This document shows, one piece after another, positions 51,963-61,301 of a stretch of 64,000 bases of DNA. Numbering within the stretch: position 1 is the first letter of the stretch; each line of letters starts with the position of its first letter. The DNA lies in assembly GCF_000372445.1 (NCBI RefSeq), contig NZ_AQUY01000001.1, forward strand, positions 637,553 through 701,552, in the 5' to 3' direction. A model generated the notes under the pieces. It was not told the DNA's origin. It worked only from the letters and a program-made list of their open reading frames with translations, and did not search any database. The translations under genes were made by a program, and so were the position numbers. This DNA comes from Corynebacterium ulceribovis DSM 45146 (lineage in GTDB: Bacteria; Actinomycetota; Actinomycetes; Mycobacteriales; Mycobacteriaceae).

Positions 51963-53189
51963 GTGACGGATAACACAAACGCTAGTAGTGCCATTGGCCC
52001 AAAAACATGGCTGCGGGTGGCGTTCACCATGTTCGTCATCGGCTTCGGCGCGAACCTCTTCGCACCGATGCTGCAGGTCTACCGCCAGTACGACGGTATG
52101 AGCGACGCCTCCGTCACCCTGATGTTTGCCGTGTACGCCGCCGGTTTGGTGCCAGCACTTATCGCTTTTGGCCCCATGTCCGACCGGCTTGGGCGACGCG
52201 CGATTCTGCGACCTGCAGTTTTGCTCTCCGCGGCGGGGTCAATCATTTTGGCGCTCGGCGTGACCGGTGTTGAAGTGCTGCTGTACATAGGCCGGTGGAT
52301 CGCTGGATTTGCCGTCGGCATGGCCATGGCCTCCGGGGCGGCGTGGATCAAACAGCTATCCCTATTCCAACCGACCGCAGGGCCGCGCCGCGCCACCATT
52401 GCAGTGTCCGCAGGATTCGGCGGTGGACCATTTGTCGCTGGCTGCGTTACCGAATTCCTGCCCTTTGAACACGTGCTGCCTTTTATCGTGCACCTCGTAC
52501 TAGTGGCTCTGGTGCTGCCATGGATGTGGACCGCGCCGGAAACCCAGCCGCGGATGGGGACGCCGTCAGACGGGAAGGCCCGTCAGCCACGAGCACGCCG
52601 GGTACTCGTTCCGAAAGTGACGTTGTCCAGTCAGTTCCTGTGGGCGGTCGCCGCTTGGGCGCCTTGGGTATTCGGCACGGTCACCGTGGCGTTCACCACG
52701 CTACCAACCCAGGTCGAAGTGGAATGGCCGATGTTTTTCATCGGGGCAGTCGCATTCGTCGCGCTTGGAACTGGAGTGGCCATCCAGCCAGCAGCCGCAC
52801 TCTTCCTAGAGCGCAGCAGACCGCAATGGCTTCCACTTTCGGTGCTTGGCCTTGGCAGCGCTTGCGCTGGGATGCTGACCGCTGCCGTGACCGTCTACAC
52901 ACAACAGGTGTGGTTGGTGTTTGTGGCGGCGGTGTTCTTGGGCGCGGCCTACGGCGTCATGATGGTTGCTGGGCTCAGCGAAGTGGAAATGCTGGCGAGC
53001 GCGGATGATTTGGGCGCGTTGATCGGCGTGTTTTACGCCCTGACATATATCGGATTCTTTGTTCCGTTTGCACTTTCACTGATTGCGCCACTGGTTGGAA
53101 TGATGACGTGCCTGCTGTTCGGGGCGGTTGTCTGCCTAGTGTCTATGGTGCCGGTGGCGCGGGTAGCAGCCAGGGCTGCAGCTGGTTAA
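51963..53189 (+). CDS. Major facilitator superfamily transporter
   Basis: A 408-residue membrane protein with about 12 hydrophobic helices. The loop 2-3 motif GPMSDRLGRRAIL matches the MFS motif GxxxDRxGRR, and IAGFAVGMAMASGAAW is typical of helix 4-5 in drug/proton antiporters. Probable efflux function; substrate unknown. GTG 51963 was chosen from the adjacent -10 element and the start of the first helix. Confidence 0.82.
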   Translation: MTDNTNASSAIGPKTWLRVAFTMFVIGFGANLFAPMLQVYRQYDGMSDASVTLMFAVYAAGLVPALIAFGPMSDRLGRRAILRPAVLLSAAGSIILALGVTGVEVLLYIGRWIAGFAVGMAMASGAAWIKQLSLFQPTAGPRRATIAVSAGFGGGPFVAGCVTEFLPFEHVLPFIVHLVLVALVLPWMWTAPETQPRMGTPSDGKARQPRARRVLVPKVTLSSQFLWAVAAWAPWVFGTVTVAFTTLPTQVEVEWPMFFIGAVAFVALGTGVAIQPAAALFLERSRPQWLPLSVLGLGSACAGMLTAAVTVYTQQVWLVFVAAVFLGAAYGVMMVAGLSEVEMLASADDLGALIGVFYALTYIGFFVPFALSLIAPLVGMMTCLLFGAVVCLVSMVPVARVAARAAAG

Positions 53190-53280
53190 AAATCGGGTGG
53201 TGGGCAGGTAAACTGCTAGATTACATTGCATTTTCAGTAAGGAAAGTGCAACTACCATGCAAAACCTTTTGGAAGGAATG

Positions 53281-53916
53281 ATGTCTAAATCAATTTCCTG
53301 GCGAGTACTCCTCGCCGCACTACTCACCATCACCTTGGCGATGGGCTTCGCCACTCCAGCAAAAGCACAAGATGCTGGCGCCAGCGTTCGGATCACGGCG
53401 ACTAACGCTGAAGACGGCAGCCACACCATCCCCGCGACTGGTGGCTGAGTCGCTATTAGCTTGGACTACAAAGGTTTCTCGCTTGGCAAGCACCAGTTCT
53501 TCGTACAACTATTGAAGAAGAAGACAGCTGGCGGAGGCGATTTAACTGGGCTGGCTGAGGTACGAGTTGTCCAAGTCACTCAGAGCGAGGGTACGGAGAA
53601 GATCGAAATAAACATCGGTGCCAATACATTCCTCGGCGAAACTCTGGTTGTGGCTCTGAACGTCCATGGTCCTCAAGGCGACATTGTCGTGGAGCAATTT
53701 GAGGAGGACAACGAGGAATTGATCATTTGAGTCCTCAGTGGTGAAGAAGGCAAGCAAGAAGAGCAGCCTGCACCAGAAGAGAACCAGCCAAAAGCACGTG
53801 GTGCCTTCGGTTGGATTGTCGCTGCCGTTCTTGGCCTATTTGGCCTGTTTAGCCTTGCTACGTGGCTGAAGCTGCCGGAAAAGGTCGCGGAACTGTTTAA
53901 GGTCTTCCGCCGCTAG
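53281..53916 (+). pseudogene. VaFE-like anchored surface protein with two in-frame TGA codons
   Basis: One frame of 211 codons runs from ATG 53281 (GGAAGG upstream) to TAG 53914, interrupted by TGA at codons 56 and 150. It encodes a signal peptide (ending PAKAQ), a domain resembling the VaFE/ester-bond surface repeat (SVRITATNAEDGSHTI, LDYKGFSLGKHQFFV, GETLVVALNVHG), a Glu/Pro-rich linker, a hydrophobic anchor (AFGWIVAAVLGLFGLFSLAT) and an Arg-Arg end. Both stops sit in the context TGA-GTC. The downstream parts keep good coding character, so decay is recent or there is readthrough. The Gln needed for a Thr-Gln ester bond appears replaced (DNEELII). Confidence 0.65.
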
Positions 53917-54898
53917 GTTCCTCCAAAAACTCCGCTAGCCACATGCGGTACTGTTCGGTGTGCGTCGCCGAATAGGCCGCATGTCCACCATCGGTCCACT
54001 GGACCTGGACGCGGTCACCCAAAGTATCTTTCAGTCGGTCCGCCATATGCGGCTCGATAGTTTTATCTTGGCGGGATTGAATCACAAGTATTGGCGGCAG
54101 TTCATTCTGCCGCTGGTACAGCTGCATCGTTGCGTCCATATCGGCGTAATCGATGCCCTGCCGCAGTTTCCACACCATTTCCCCAGAGCTGCTAGCCAGC
54201 CGGAAAAACGGACTCTTCGGCGACATATCTTTCCCCAGCACTCGTCGCACCTTGTCGCGGCCTTCCAACAGCGGGCTATCTAAAACGACATAGTCCAGCA
54301 TCCCCGTCGGCGCCTTCGCCGTAGTCAACGCTGCCGTTTCACCGCCGTAGGACATTCCCCACAGCGCCAGCTTTTTGTCACCACTTTGGTGCGCGGCGAC
54401 ATGCGTAAGCACATCAAGCGTTTCCTCGGATTCCCCAACCCCCATCATGTTGTGATGCGCGGTATTAAAACCGTGGTTCATCTGGTCAATCGCCAGCACG
54501 TTGTAGCCGAACTTCAGGTACATGTCCGCTATCCGCGTCACGCCTTCTTTGTTCCCGCCAAGCCCGTGGAGCAGCACCACGGTATCGCGGTCGAGGTTTC
54601 CGTCAATAGCAAAACTGAGCACCGGGATTCGGTGACCATCCCTGGACGCCGTCACGTCATAAAACTCCGCCTTGGCATTATTTTCCGCGGCCACCTGCTC
54701 AATCTTCTTTGACGTCTTCGCCGGTGTCCTTGCGTCTGAGCTTGCCGACGTAGGGGAGGAGAGCTGGCTGGTTTGCAGGTAGACGAAGATGCCCAATCCG
54801 AAGAAGCTGACCGTTGCCGCCATCAGCAGCGCAACAATTGCTATCGCGGCGGTGCGGAGGGCCGGGGTGCGGCGATGGCGCGTCATGCTTTCGACCAT
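53897..54898 (-). CDS. Membrane-anchored alpha/beta hydrolase
   Basis: A 333-residue protein with an N-terminal membrane segment (about residues 10-38), a Ser/Thr-rich linker, then an alpha/beta hydrolase: oxyanion loop VVLLHGLGGNKEG, nucleophile elbow LWGMSYGGE, acid region VIQSRQDKTI and catalytic His in TDGGHAAYS. It probably acts outside the membrane as an esterase, lipase or peptidase. ATG 54898 was chosen; 54886 is possible. Its 3' end overlaps the convergent VaFE-like gene by 20 bp. Confidence 0.78.
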   Translation of the reverse strand: MVESMTRHRRTPALRTAAIAIVALLMAATVSFFGLGIFVYLQTSQLSSPTSASSDARTPAKTSKKIEQVAAENNAKAEFYDVTASRDGHRIPVLSFAIDGNLDRDTVVLLHGLGGNKEGVTRIADMYLKFGYNVLAIDQMNHGFNTAHHNMMGVGESEETLDVLTHVAAHQSGDKKLALWGMSYGGETAALTTAKAPTGMLDYVVLDSPLLEGRDKVRRVLGKDMSPKSPFFRLASSSGEMVWKLRQGIDYADMDATMQLYQRQNELPPILVIQSRQDKTIEPHMADRLKDTLGDRVQVQWTDGGHAAYSATHTEQYRMWLAEFLEEPSGGRP

Positions 54899-54921
54899 AA
54901 GGGGATTTTCGGTAGCGCGCG

Positions 54922-54927
54922 TACTGT
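54922..54927 (+). promoter_or_regulatory. -10 element of the DUF421 gene
   Basis: TACTGT lies 6 nt before the ATG at 54934, predicting a leaderless mRNA. Confidence 0.4.
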
Positions 54928-54933
54928 AGAGGC

Positions 54934-55560
54934 ATGACAAGCACTGGAGCCGTCAGCCACGACAGTTTTTGGGAAGAAGTGTGGTTCCATGTCGGTATTT
55001 CCTGGGCCGGGGCGCTCAGCGTAGTCATCGCCACCGCCGTGATGTACCTTTTCTTCACCTTCATTTTGTCCAGGTCCGGCCCACGCCTGACTGCCCGCCC
55101 CTCCATCTTGTCCATCGGTGTGACTTTGCTGCTCGGTGCGCTCGCCGCCCGTGCCATGCTGGGCAATTCCCCGACGCTGGTCGGCGGCATGATTGCCATG
55201 GCAATGCTCATCGTGATGGAAGCAATTTTCCGCCGCGGCATCGGGCTGCTGGAAAAGCTCGGCGAATCCGAAAAATGGGGGCAGCGTTTCAAAGCGTTAG
55301 ACCACGTCTCCGGCCGTGCCATCGTTGTGTTGGCGGACGGCAAAATCCTTTACGACCACCTGAGCCGCCGCACGTTGTCACCGCAGATGTTAAAGATGCG
55401 GTTGCGGCAGGCAGGCATTTTGCATATTGACGAAGTGGGCGTTGTCATCTTGGAATCGCGCGGCGCGATGACCATTATCCGGCGAAATGAAACCATTGAT
55501 CGCGACTTGTTGCGTGATGTGGAAGGGGTAACCCATATTCCGCCGGAAAACCTGCGCTAG
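54934..55560 (+). CDS. DUF421 (YetF-like) membrane protein
   Basis: A 208-residue protein with three N-terminal membrane helices (WAGALSVVIATAVMYLFFTF etc.), then the soluble DUF421 domain (RAIVVLADGKILYDHLSRR, then MLKMRLRQAGILHIDEVGVV, and LESRGAMTII). YetF/YcaP-type proteins are widespread, small and of uncertain function. It starts 35 bp from the divergent hydrolase, so the two share a short promoter region. Confidence 0.82.
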   Translation: MTSTGAVSHDSFWEEVWFHVGISWAGALSVVIATAVMYLFFTFILSRSGPRLTARPSILSIGVTLLLGALAARAMLGNSPTLVGGMIAMAMLIVMEAIFRRGIGLLEKLGESEKWGQRFKALDHVSGRAIVVLADGKILYDHLSRRTLSPQMLKMRLRQAGILHIDEVGVVILESRGAMTIIRRNETIDRDLLRDVEGVTHIPPENLR

Positions 55561-55586
55561 TAGTGGCAGCACTTTTTATGGTTCAA

Positions 55587-55602
55587 TAGACAGCATTGTC
55601 TG
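55587..55602 (+). promoter_or_regulatory. McbR-type operator, site 1
   Basis: TAGAC-AGCATT-GTCTG matches the C. glutamicum McbR box TAGAC-N6-GTCTA except for the last base. It lies 63 bp before the O-acetylhomoserine sulfhydrylase gene, a known McbR target in C. glutamicum. Confidence 0.6.
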
Positions 55603-55616
55603 GACAGCTTGGTCTG
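55601..55616 (+). promoter_or_regulatory. McbR-type operator, site 2
   Basis: TGGAC-AGCTTG-GTCTG is a weaker copy, starting 14 bp after the start of site 1 and overlapping its end; a further GTCTAGAC palindrome follows at 55616-55623. Together they suggest cooperative repression by an McbR homologue in response to SAH. Confidence 0.45.
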
Positions 55617-55664
55617 TCTAGACTGGTTAACGCACTTTCTGCACTCAATCCGAAGGAAGAACAT

Positions 55665-56945
55665 ATGACGCTGCACGACGAAACCAAGCTCATCCACTCC
55701 GGCTACCAGCCAGGCAACAAGGACCCACGCCAGGTTCCCATCGTGCAGTCCACCACCTACACCTTCGATTCCTCCGACGACATTGCCGCGGTGTTCGACG
55801 AGCCAACCCACGCGCTGATTTACTCCCGCTTCGCGAACCCAACCGTCATGGCCGTCGAAGACAAGATTGCGGCGCTCGAAGGCGGTGCCGCCGCGATGGC
55901 CACCACTTCCGGCCAGGCAGCGACTACGCTGACCATCCTCAACCTGTGTTCGGCAGGCGACAGCTTCGTGGCGTCTTCCGAGATTTACGGCGGCACCTCC
56001 AACTTGTTCTCCACCACCTTGAAGCGCTTTGGCATTGAGGTTATTTACGTGGACCAGGACGCATCCGAAGCGGAAATTGCGGCCGCGTTCAAGCCGAACA
56101 CCAAGGCGCTGTTCGGTGAAGTCATCGCGAACCCGGCCATGAGCGTGCTGGACGTGGAGAAGTTCGCCCGCGTCGCCCACAGCCAGGGCGTGCCACTGAT
56201 TGTGGACTCCACTTTCGCCACCCCAGTGCTGTGCAAGCCAATTGAATACGGTGCGGACGTTGTTATCCACTCGACCTCCAAGTACCTGGATGGCCACGCA
56301 GTGCAGGTCGGCGGCATGATTGTCGACGCCGGCAAGTTCGACTACACCAACGGCAAGTTCCCAGACTTCACAGAGCCGGACGAGTCCTACCACGGCGTTG
56401 TCTACACCAAGGATTACGCCGTCGCACCGTTCATCATTAAGGCCCGCATGCAGTTGCAGCGCGACTTCGGTGCCTACCCGGCCGCACACTCGGCCTTCCT
56501 GCTGAACATGTCCCTAGAAAGCTTGGATGTCCGCATGCGCCGCCACTGCGACAATGCGCAGAAGGTCGCGGAGTACTTGGCTGGTCGGACCGATGTGCTT
56601 AATGACGTTCGCTACCCAGGTCTCGAGTCCTCGCCGTACTACGAACTGGCGCAGAAGTACATGCCAAAGGGTGCCTCTGGTGTACTGTCCATCGACCTGA
56701 AGGGCGGCCGCGAAGCTGGCACCAAGTTCATGGACTCGCTTGAGCTGGTCTCCCGCCAAGTTCACGTCGCTGACGCACGCTCTTGTGTGTTGCACCCAGC
56801 TTCGACCACCCATCGCCAGGTTCCTGATGACCATCTGGCATCGGTTGGTATCACCCCAGGCTTGGTGCGTCTGTCCATCGGTCTGGAAAACGGGGACGAC
56901 ATTATCGCCGACATCGAGCAAGCCCTGGCCGAAGCAACATTGTAA
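55665..56945 (+). CDS. metY: O-acetylhomoserine sulfhydrylase (Cys/Met metabolism PLP enzyme)
   Basis: A 426-residue PLP enzyme that joins O-acetylhomoserine and sulfide to homocysteine. Seen: ETKLIHSGYQPG, YSRFANPTVMAVEDKIAALE, TSGQAATTLTI, the PLP lysine in HSTSKYLDGHAVQVGG, and the C-terminal HPASTTHRQV with GLVRLSIGLEN. Other members of this family (methionine gamma-lyase, cystathionine synthase) are alternatives, but length and the upstream McbR boxes favour MetY. ATG follows AAGGAAGA. No metX is adjacent, unlike many corynebacteria. Confidence 0.88.
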   Translation: MTLHDETKLIHSGYQPGNKDPRQVPIVQSTTYTFDSSDDIAAVFDEPTHALIYSRFANPTVMAVEDKIAALEGGAAAMATTSGQAATTLTILNLCSAGDSFVASSEIYGGTSNLFSTTLKRFGIEVIYVDQDASEAEIAAAFKPNTKALFGEVIANPAMSVLDVEKFARVAHSQGVPLIVDSTFATPVLCKPIEYGADVVIHSTSKYLDGHAVQVGGMIVDAGKFDYTNGKFPDFTEPDESYHGVVYTKDYAVAPFIIKARMQLQRDFGAYPAAHSAFLLNMSLESLDVRMRRHCDNAQKVAEYLAGRTDVLNDVRYPGLESSPYYELAQKYMPKGASGVLSIDLKGGREAGTKFMDSLELVSRQVHVADARSCVLHPASTTHRQVPDDHLASVGITPGLVRLSIGLENGDDIIADIEQALAEATL

Positions 56946-57101
56946 GGGAGTGCGTTACGAACGCATAGGGGCGGCTCTGCCTGTGATGAACCTGAAGATG
57001 CTTTAGGTATCAGATTTGAGTGTGTCAAGCGGGTGGGCGATAACGGGGATGTAGTAACTATACAGCGGCAACTGTGCCGAATTGCATCACCTAGGATGGC
57101 A

Positions 57102-60100
57102 ATGTCCACGCACCACCGAATGGCAGCATCTAAAAAGCTCCTCTCCGGTCTTATCTTCCTTGTTGCGGTCTTCGCGACAGTAGTTCTTGTTGCTAAGGAG
57201 CCGCAGGCAGATGCACAGGTTCCGCTAGCCGAAATTTCAACGGGCCCAACTAGCGGCACCATCTTGTCGAATCGTGTCCCATACCCACGCGCATTTTCGG
57301 CAACAGCCCTTCAAGAAGGTGAGATAGTCCAGCTGAATATTGACTTGCCTAGCCAACCGACAGCTGGCGTTATCTCACCGAGTGCCTATAGTCGACTGCT
57401 GATCGGCGGCACCGAAAAAGCCCGAGAGGTGTTGCTCAACACCGGGCAGGTGGAAATTTCCTCTCTCGGCAGAAACCCAGCAACTGGCGAAATCACTGTG
57501 ACTTTTGCTGAACCAGTTCCGGTGCAAGCAGGGCAACAAATTGAAATCCAAATCGCTTTCGCTGCAGCGGTCGATGTTTCACAGGCAACACTGCACGCAT
57601 GGGCTGGAGAGCCTGAACCGCCCAGAGAATGGACCAAAGACGAGCTAACATTCAGCGCCACTCAGGGCAGCAGTCCACTGGTCACCATGACTGAAAACAT
57701 TACCCAGTCTGGTTATGTAACGGGGCCTATCGTGGCAAGAACTGAAAACCAAAATGGCTACGATTTGGATGGCGCTAAGCAAACCGTCGTGAAGATTCTG
57801 GATGCCGGTGGCAGTGTTGTCTATTCCAATGCGGACCGTCCGGGTAGCTTCACCCTAAAACCAGCGTCAGCGCTAACCGGTCCGACCAATGGCTGGGGAG
57901 GTATTGAAGATCGAAAGCTCAAGGTGTCTGTTCCTGCTGACGGTATTAGGGTCGAACCTGGCTACCAAATAGTAGTGGAAATGCCGTTTCGTACTGTCGG
58001 GGCGCAAATCTCAGACCCGACAGCACTGTCGCCCACGGGCCCCGGTGATATCAGCTACCGGCTGACCCCAGACGTCCCCACTACCTGCGAGGCAGGCAGT
58101 AGCCCGTTAGATAGGACTGTTAACGGAGTCTTCCGACCGGACCCGTATCCACGGCCAAGTGGTACCAGCACCAGCAGGATGGCTCCGCGTGAACTGACTA
58201 ACGAAGAAAAGCAACGCGGCACCTCGGTCTACGTGACAGCCGCCTCGCCCTCCGGACAATCACGGTTGAGCTCCCAGCTGTACTTACAGACGGGGGTTTC
58301 AGGCGAATTTGTCAAAATCGGTGAACCAACCGGCTGGATCGTTAACGCACTGGCGTTTAACTCGACAGACAACTATCTGTATGGCATTAGCCAGGGCCGA
58401 GACGGCATGACTGATGGTGTCAAGGAGCCGTATAAAAACAATACTGCCGTCAACGGGACAGATGCATTGTTTTATGAAGATCCGTGCTACCCGGCGGGAC
58501 ATTTGCTCCAGATTCATCCGGTGACGGGCCATATTGTTGATCTTGGCAAAGTAGGTCCTGGCGCCGGAACCACGGCAGAGAATTCAGAGGGCTACGGTTT
58601 TCAAGGTGAATATGGTGCTGCATGGCCGAATGATCTTTGGGGCGGAGTAAACGCGGGGTTCTTTGACAGTCAGGGAAGCCTATGGGCTTCAAATGCATCC
58701 ATATCTGGTTCTGGAGCGTTCTACAAAGTTGACATCAATAGTGTGACTGCTACCACGAGCTATCCACTGAGCTCAGCAAATCCGAGTAATGATCGCCGTG
58801 TGAGCGGCGACTGGGGGCGCGCGAGGCGGGCAGGTGCTGAAGACTATGCCGTTTTGCCTTCGGCACCGAACTACGCCTGGGGCATCGTTAATGCGTGGAA
58901 TTCAGGTGGCAGACTCTATCTGGAGCGGGTGAACTTGACTACCGGCTCCAAAAAACGCTTCGACATCACGGGTTTACACACTCCGACCGGTCAGCGGATT
59001 GCAGTAGGAAACCAATGGAGTAAGGCATGGGTCTATGGTGACGGCACTTTAGGTCTAGGTACTGGTTCCAGTGGCGCGAACTCAGATGTGGTTCGAATCG
59101 CAATTAACAACCCAGGCAAACTTTTTCCGCGTTTTACTTTGGAGAGCGTACTGCGCAATGCGCCGACCGCGTACAATACTAATGGCACCAGTAACGGATA
59201 CAGCTCTCCATTTAGTGCAGATCTTCAGGTGCTCAAACGCCGAGAGAAGATTGACAATGGACGGCTATATTGGTGGATTGACATTTGGAATAATGGTCCA
59301 GACGGTGTCAGTGGTTTCACTCTGCACGATGCCCTCGGCCCAGAGTTTAATGACATTAAACTAGAGACCATCGAGCAGGCCGCCGGTCTGAATGTACCGT
59401 CGGTTGTTGACACCCAAGGAACCTCGCTGACCATCCAGTTCGGCAATCTAATTGCTCGCGAATCGGGCGAGACCAAGCCGCAACTAAGTGTGCGGATCAG
59501 CGCTGGGCTGAAAGACACCAATACTCCTGACGCGTGCGTGGCAAACACAGTGACAGTCAATAGCAACGAGAACGACCCTGAGATCGGCAACAACACATCG
59601 ACCTCAAGCTGTGATGTTGAACTAACCAAGACTGCGATAGACACTAATGGTGATGAAAAAGTCGACGATAACGACGTTCAAGGACCAGACGAAAGCGGTA
59701 TTTACACGGTCGCCTATCACGTGAAACTAGCGAATGTTGGCAGCGAACCGAGCACGTACGATTATGTTATCGATTCGCCAAAACTAGCTGATGCGTTTAC
59801 CGTGCAATCGGTTTACCTGACTGGACCACACCAATCTGAGGCTGTCAAAGTAGAACCTTCCCCGGAAAACCCTGAGGCGTATGTACTTGCTGAACCAGGT
59901 GTCTTGCAAAAAGGTGAGGAGCTGGTCTTCAAAGTGGAAGTGCGGTTTACCGCAGACCAGTTACAGCTCACAACCGACCCCGCTTTGGGCAAATGCTCGG
60001 ACGAAGCGACTGGCTTGGTTAACAGCGTCTCAGTAGGGGAGAAGGTCGCAGAAGACTGTGTTGACTTTCCAAAAAACAAAAATATGACGTTGGAAATTGT

Positions 60101-60566
60101 GAAACTCAGCGCCGATGGGAGTCAAGCCCCACTGCCCGGTGCGGAGTTTAAACTCTTCACTGCGGCAGCTGACGGCAGCCTTGTTCAGAACGCTGAGCAT
60201 GAGGTGCCTGTGACTAGCGATGGACAAGGCAATTTTAGCGCGGAAGTGCTAACTCCAGGAACCTATTACTTACTGGAAACGAAAGCACCAGAAGGAATGA
60301 TGCTTTTGGCAGAACCGGTGAAGTTCAGCACCCAGTGGAATGAGAACGGTGAAGCAGTATTAGTGGTTAGCGAAGGCGGCAGCTCGCTAATTTTTGGAGG
60401 TGCCAAAGGTGATTCAGAAGTTGACAGAGTCATTGGTTTGATCCAAGTAGCTGACGTCAGCCAGGGCACATTGCCAAAAACTGGTAGAGAGGGGTTAGTG
60501 CCTTACCTGCTTGCAGCTGGTACTTTGCTTCTTGCCGGGGTGGGATTCTCTCGCCGACAGAATTAG
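57102..60566 (+). CDS. Large LPKTG-anchored adhesin / pilus-tip-like protein
   Basis: A secreted wall protein of 1154 residues: signal peptide (basic start, KKLLSGLIFLVAVFATVVLV), an N-terminal Ig-like region to about 350, a propeller-like region (about 400-720, NALAFNSTDNYLYGISQGRD, then HLLQIHPVTGHIVDLGKVGP) like DUF6923, one or two DUF11-type beta domains, a SpaA/Cna_B-like domain near 1010-1100 (PLPGAEFKLFTAA, YYLLETKAPEGM), then LPKTG, a hydrophobic stretch and SRRQN. It fits a tip adhesin for the pilus genes beyond, though on the opposite strand. ATG 57102 follows AGGA; 57096 is possible. Confidence 0.85.
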   Translation: MSTHHRMAASKKLLSGLIFLVAVFATVVLVAKEPQADAQVPLAEISTGPTSGTILSNRVPYPRAFSATALQEGEIVQLNIDLPSQPTAGVISPSAYSRLLIGGTEKAREVLLNTGQVEISSLGRNPATGEITVTFAEPVPVQAGQQIEIQIAFAAAVDVSQATLHAWAGEPEPPREWTKDELTFSATQGSSPLVTMTENITQSGYVTGPIVARTENQNGYDLDGAKQTVVKILDAGGSVVYSNADRPGSFTLKPASALTGPTNGWGGIEDRKLKVSVPADGIRVEPGYQIVVEMPFRTVGAQISDPTALSPTGPGDISYRLTPDVPTTCEAGSSPLDRTVNGVFRPDPYPRPSGTSTSRMAPRELTNEEKQRGTSVYVTAASPSGQSRLSSQLYLQTGVSGEFVKIGEPTGWIVNALAFNSTDNYLYGISQGRDGMTDGVKEPYKNNTAVNGTDALFYEDPCYPAGHLLQIHPVTGHIVDLGKVGPGAGTTAENSEGYGFQGEYGAAWPNDLWGGVNAGFFDSQGSLWASNASISGSGAFYKVDINSVTATTSYPLSSANPSNDRRVSGDWGRARRAGAEDYAVLPSAPNYAWGIVNAWNSGGRLYLERVNLTTGSKKRFDITGLHTPTGQRIAVGNQWSKAWVYGDGTLGLGTGSSGANSDVVRIAINNPGKLFPRFTLESVLRNAPTAYNTNGTSNGYSSPFSADLQVLKRREKIDNGRLYWWIDIWNNGPDGVSGFTLHDALGPEFNDIKLETIEQAAGLNVPSVVDTQGTSLTIQFGNLIARESGETKPQLSVRISAGLKDTNTPDACVANTVTVNSNENDPEIGNNTSTSSCDVELTKTAIDTNGDEKVDDNDVQGPDESGIYTVAYHVKLANVGSEPSTYDYVIDSPKLADAFTVQSVYLTGPHQSEAVKVEPSPENPEAYVLAEPGVLQKGEELVFKVEVRFTADQLQLTTDPALGKCSDEATGLVNSVSVGEKVAEDCVDFPKNKNMTLEIVKLSADGSQAPLPGAEFKLFTAAADGSLVQNAEHEVPVTSDGQGNFSAEVLTPGTYYLLETKAPEGMMLLAEPVKFSTQWNENGEAVLVVSEGGSSLIFGGAKGDSEVDRVIGLIQVADVSQGTLPKTGREGLVPYLLAAGTLLLAGVGFSRRQN

Positions 60567-61011
60567 GACTGTATTGCGGACAACACAGTAGTCAGAAGGA
60601 GTGCTTTTTCAAAATAGACCTTCGGGCACGCCATTTAATGCATACTGAATTGACTTCAGCCTTATATTCAATATATTCCATCTGATAATTCAGTCGACAC
60701 ACAGGTTCGTAGCGGTCTGATGATAAGCCGCTGCGAGGCCTTATGCCGACGATGAACTGATTTCGATGGCCTAGCTGTGCATAGCTAATGAAGAAAAGCC
60801 ACATAGCGTCTAAGCAGGCCGCGTACATGCCGGAACCACAACCCTGACCGTTGTGGTCCACAACGAGGCCTGGACGCATCTGTACTTTCATCTCAGATCG
60901 ACAAATCGGCGAATTTATCACCAGAAGCGACAGTGACCTCACGTCCAGTGCCGACCCAACTTGCTAGATACTGAGAACTGCCGCTAGCTACGAAACCGGT
61001 TTAAAGTGCAA
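60567..61011. other. Non-coding stretch between adhesin and inverted repeat
   Basis: No supported gene. A 116-codon minus-strand frame (60592-60942) has odd composition and no ribosome site, so it was not called. The stretch is AT-richer than its surroundings and contains several short direct TATTC/ATAT runs. Confidence 0.5.
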
Positions 61012-61062
61012 AAATACCGCTTTCCAAACCAAGAACAGTGTTCTTAATCGAAAGCGGTATTT
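61012..61062. repeat. Nested inverted repeat between convergent pilus genes
   Basis: A perfect 13-bp inverted repeat AAATACCGCTTTC / GAAAGCGGTATTT encloses a second palindrome AAGAACAGTGTTCTT. It could act as a bidirectional terminator, though the U-runs are short, or be a recombination or small-element scar. Confidence 0.7.
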
Positions 61063-61118
61063 GTCAGCCATGTCTTAGTTGGCTGGTCAATTGCGCGCCG
61101 ACTGAAGGGAGGCGGGCG

Positions 61119-61247
61119 ATGACAATGAACCAACAGTCCAGTGCGCATCGCCGCCTAGTAGGTATTTTGGCAACTTTTGTAATCGCCGGTATCTCTTAGA
61201 TTTTCATTCATGCTACCGGTGGGCCAGCGGAGTCGGGTATGCGCTAA
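61119..61247 (+). pseudogene. Signal-peptide-like mini-ORF interrupted by TAG
   Basis: ATG 61119 has a strong ribosome site (GGGAGGCGGGCG). The frame encodes a 26-residue peptide with a basic then hydrophobic stretch (RRLVGILATFVIAGIS), a TAG at 61197-61199, and 15 more codons to TAA 61245. It looks like the start of an exported-protein gene of which only the signal region remains, or a tiny membrane peptide. Confidence 0.35.
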
Positions 61248-61301
61248 GAACCGAGATAGTTACCAAAACAGGTGTTTTGGCGAAATACTCCAGCGCGATG
61301 C

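Noticed and set aside
53446-53730. Selenocysteine decoding of the two TGA codons
   Set aside because: No selenocysteine machinery or SECIS-like hairpin was seen next to the codons, and neither site corresponds to a redox-active cysteine position in this fold.
60592-60942. 116-codon minus-strand ORF in the gap after the adhesin
   Set aside because: No ribosome site, no recognisable domain, and unusual residue mix; chance ORF is more likely.
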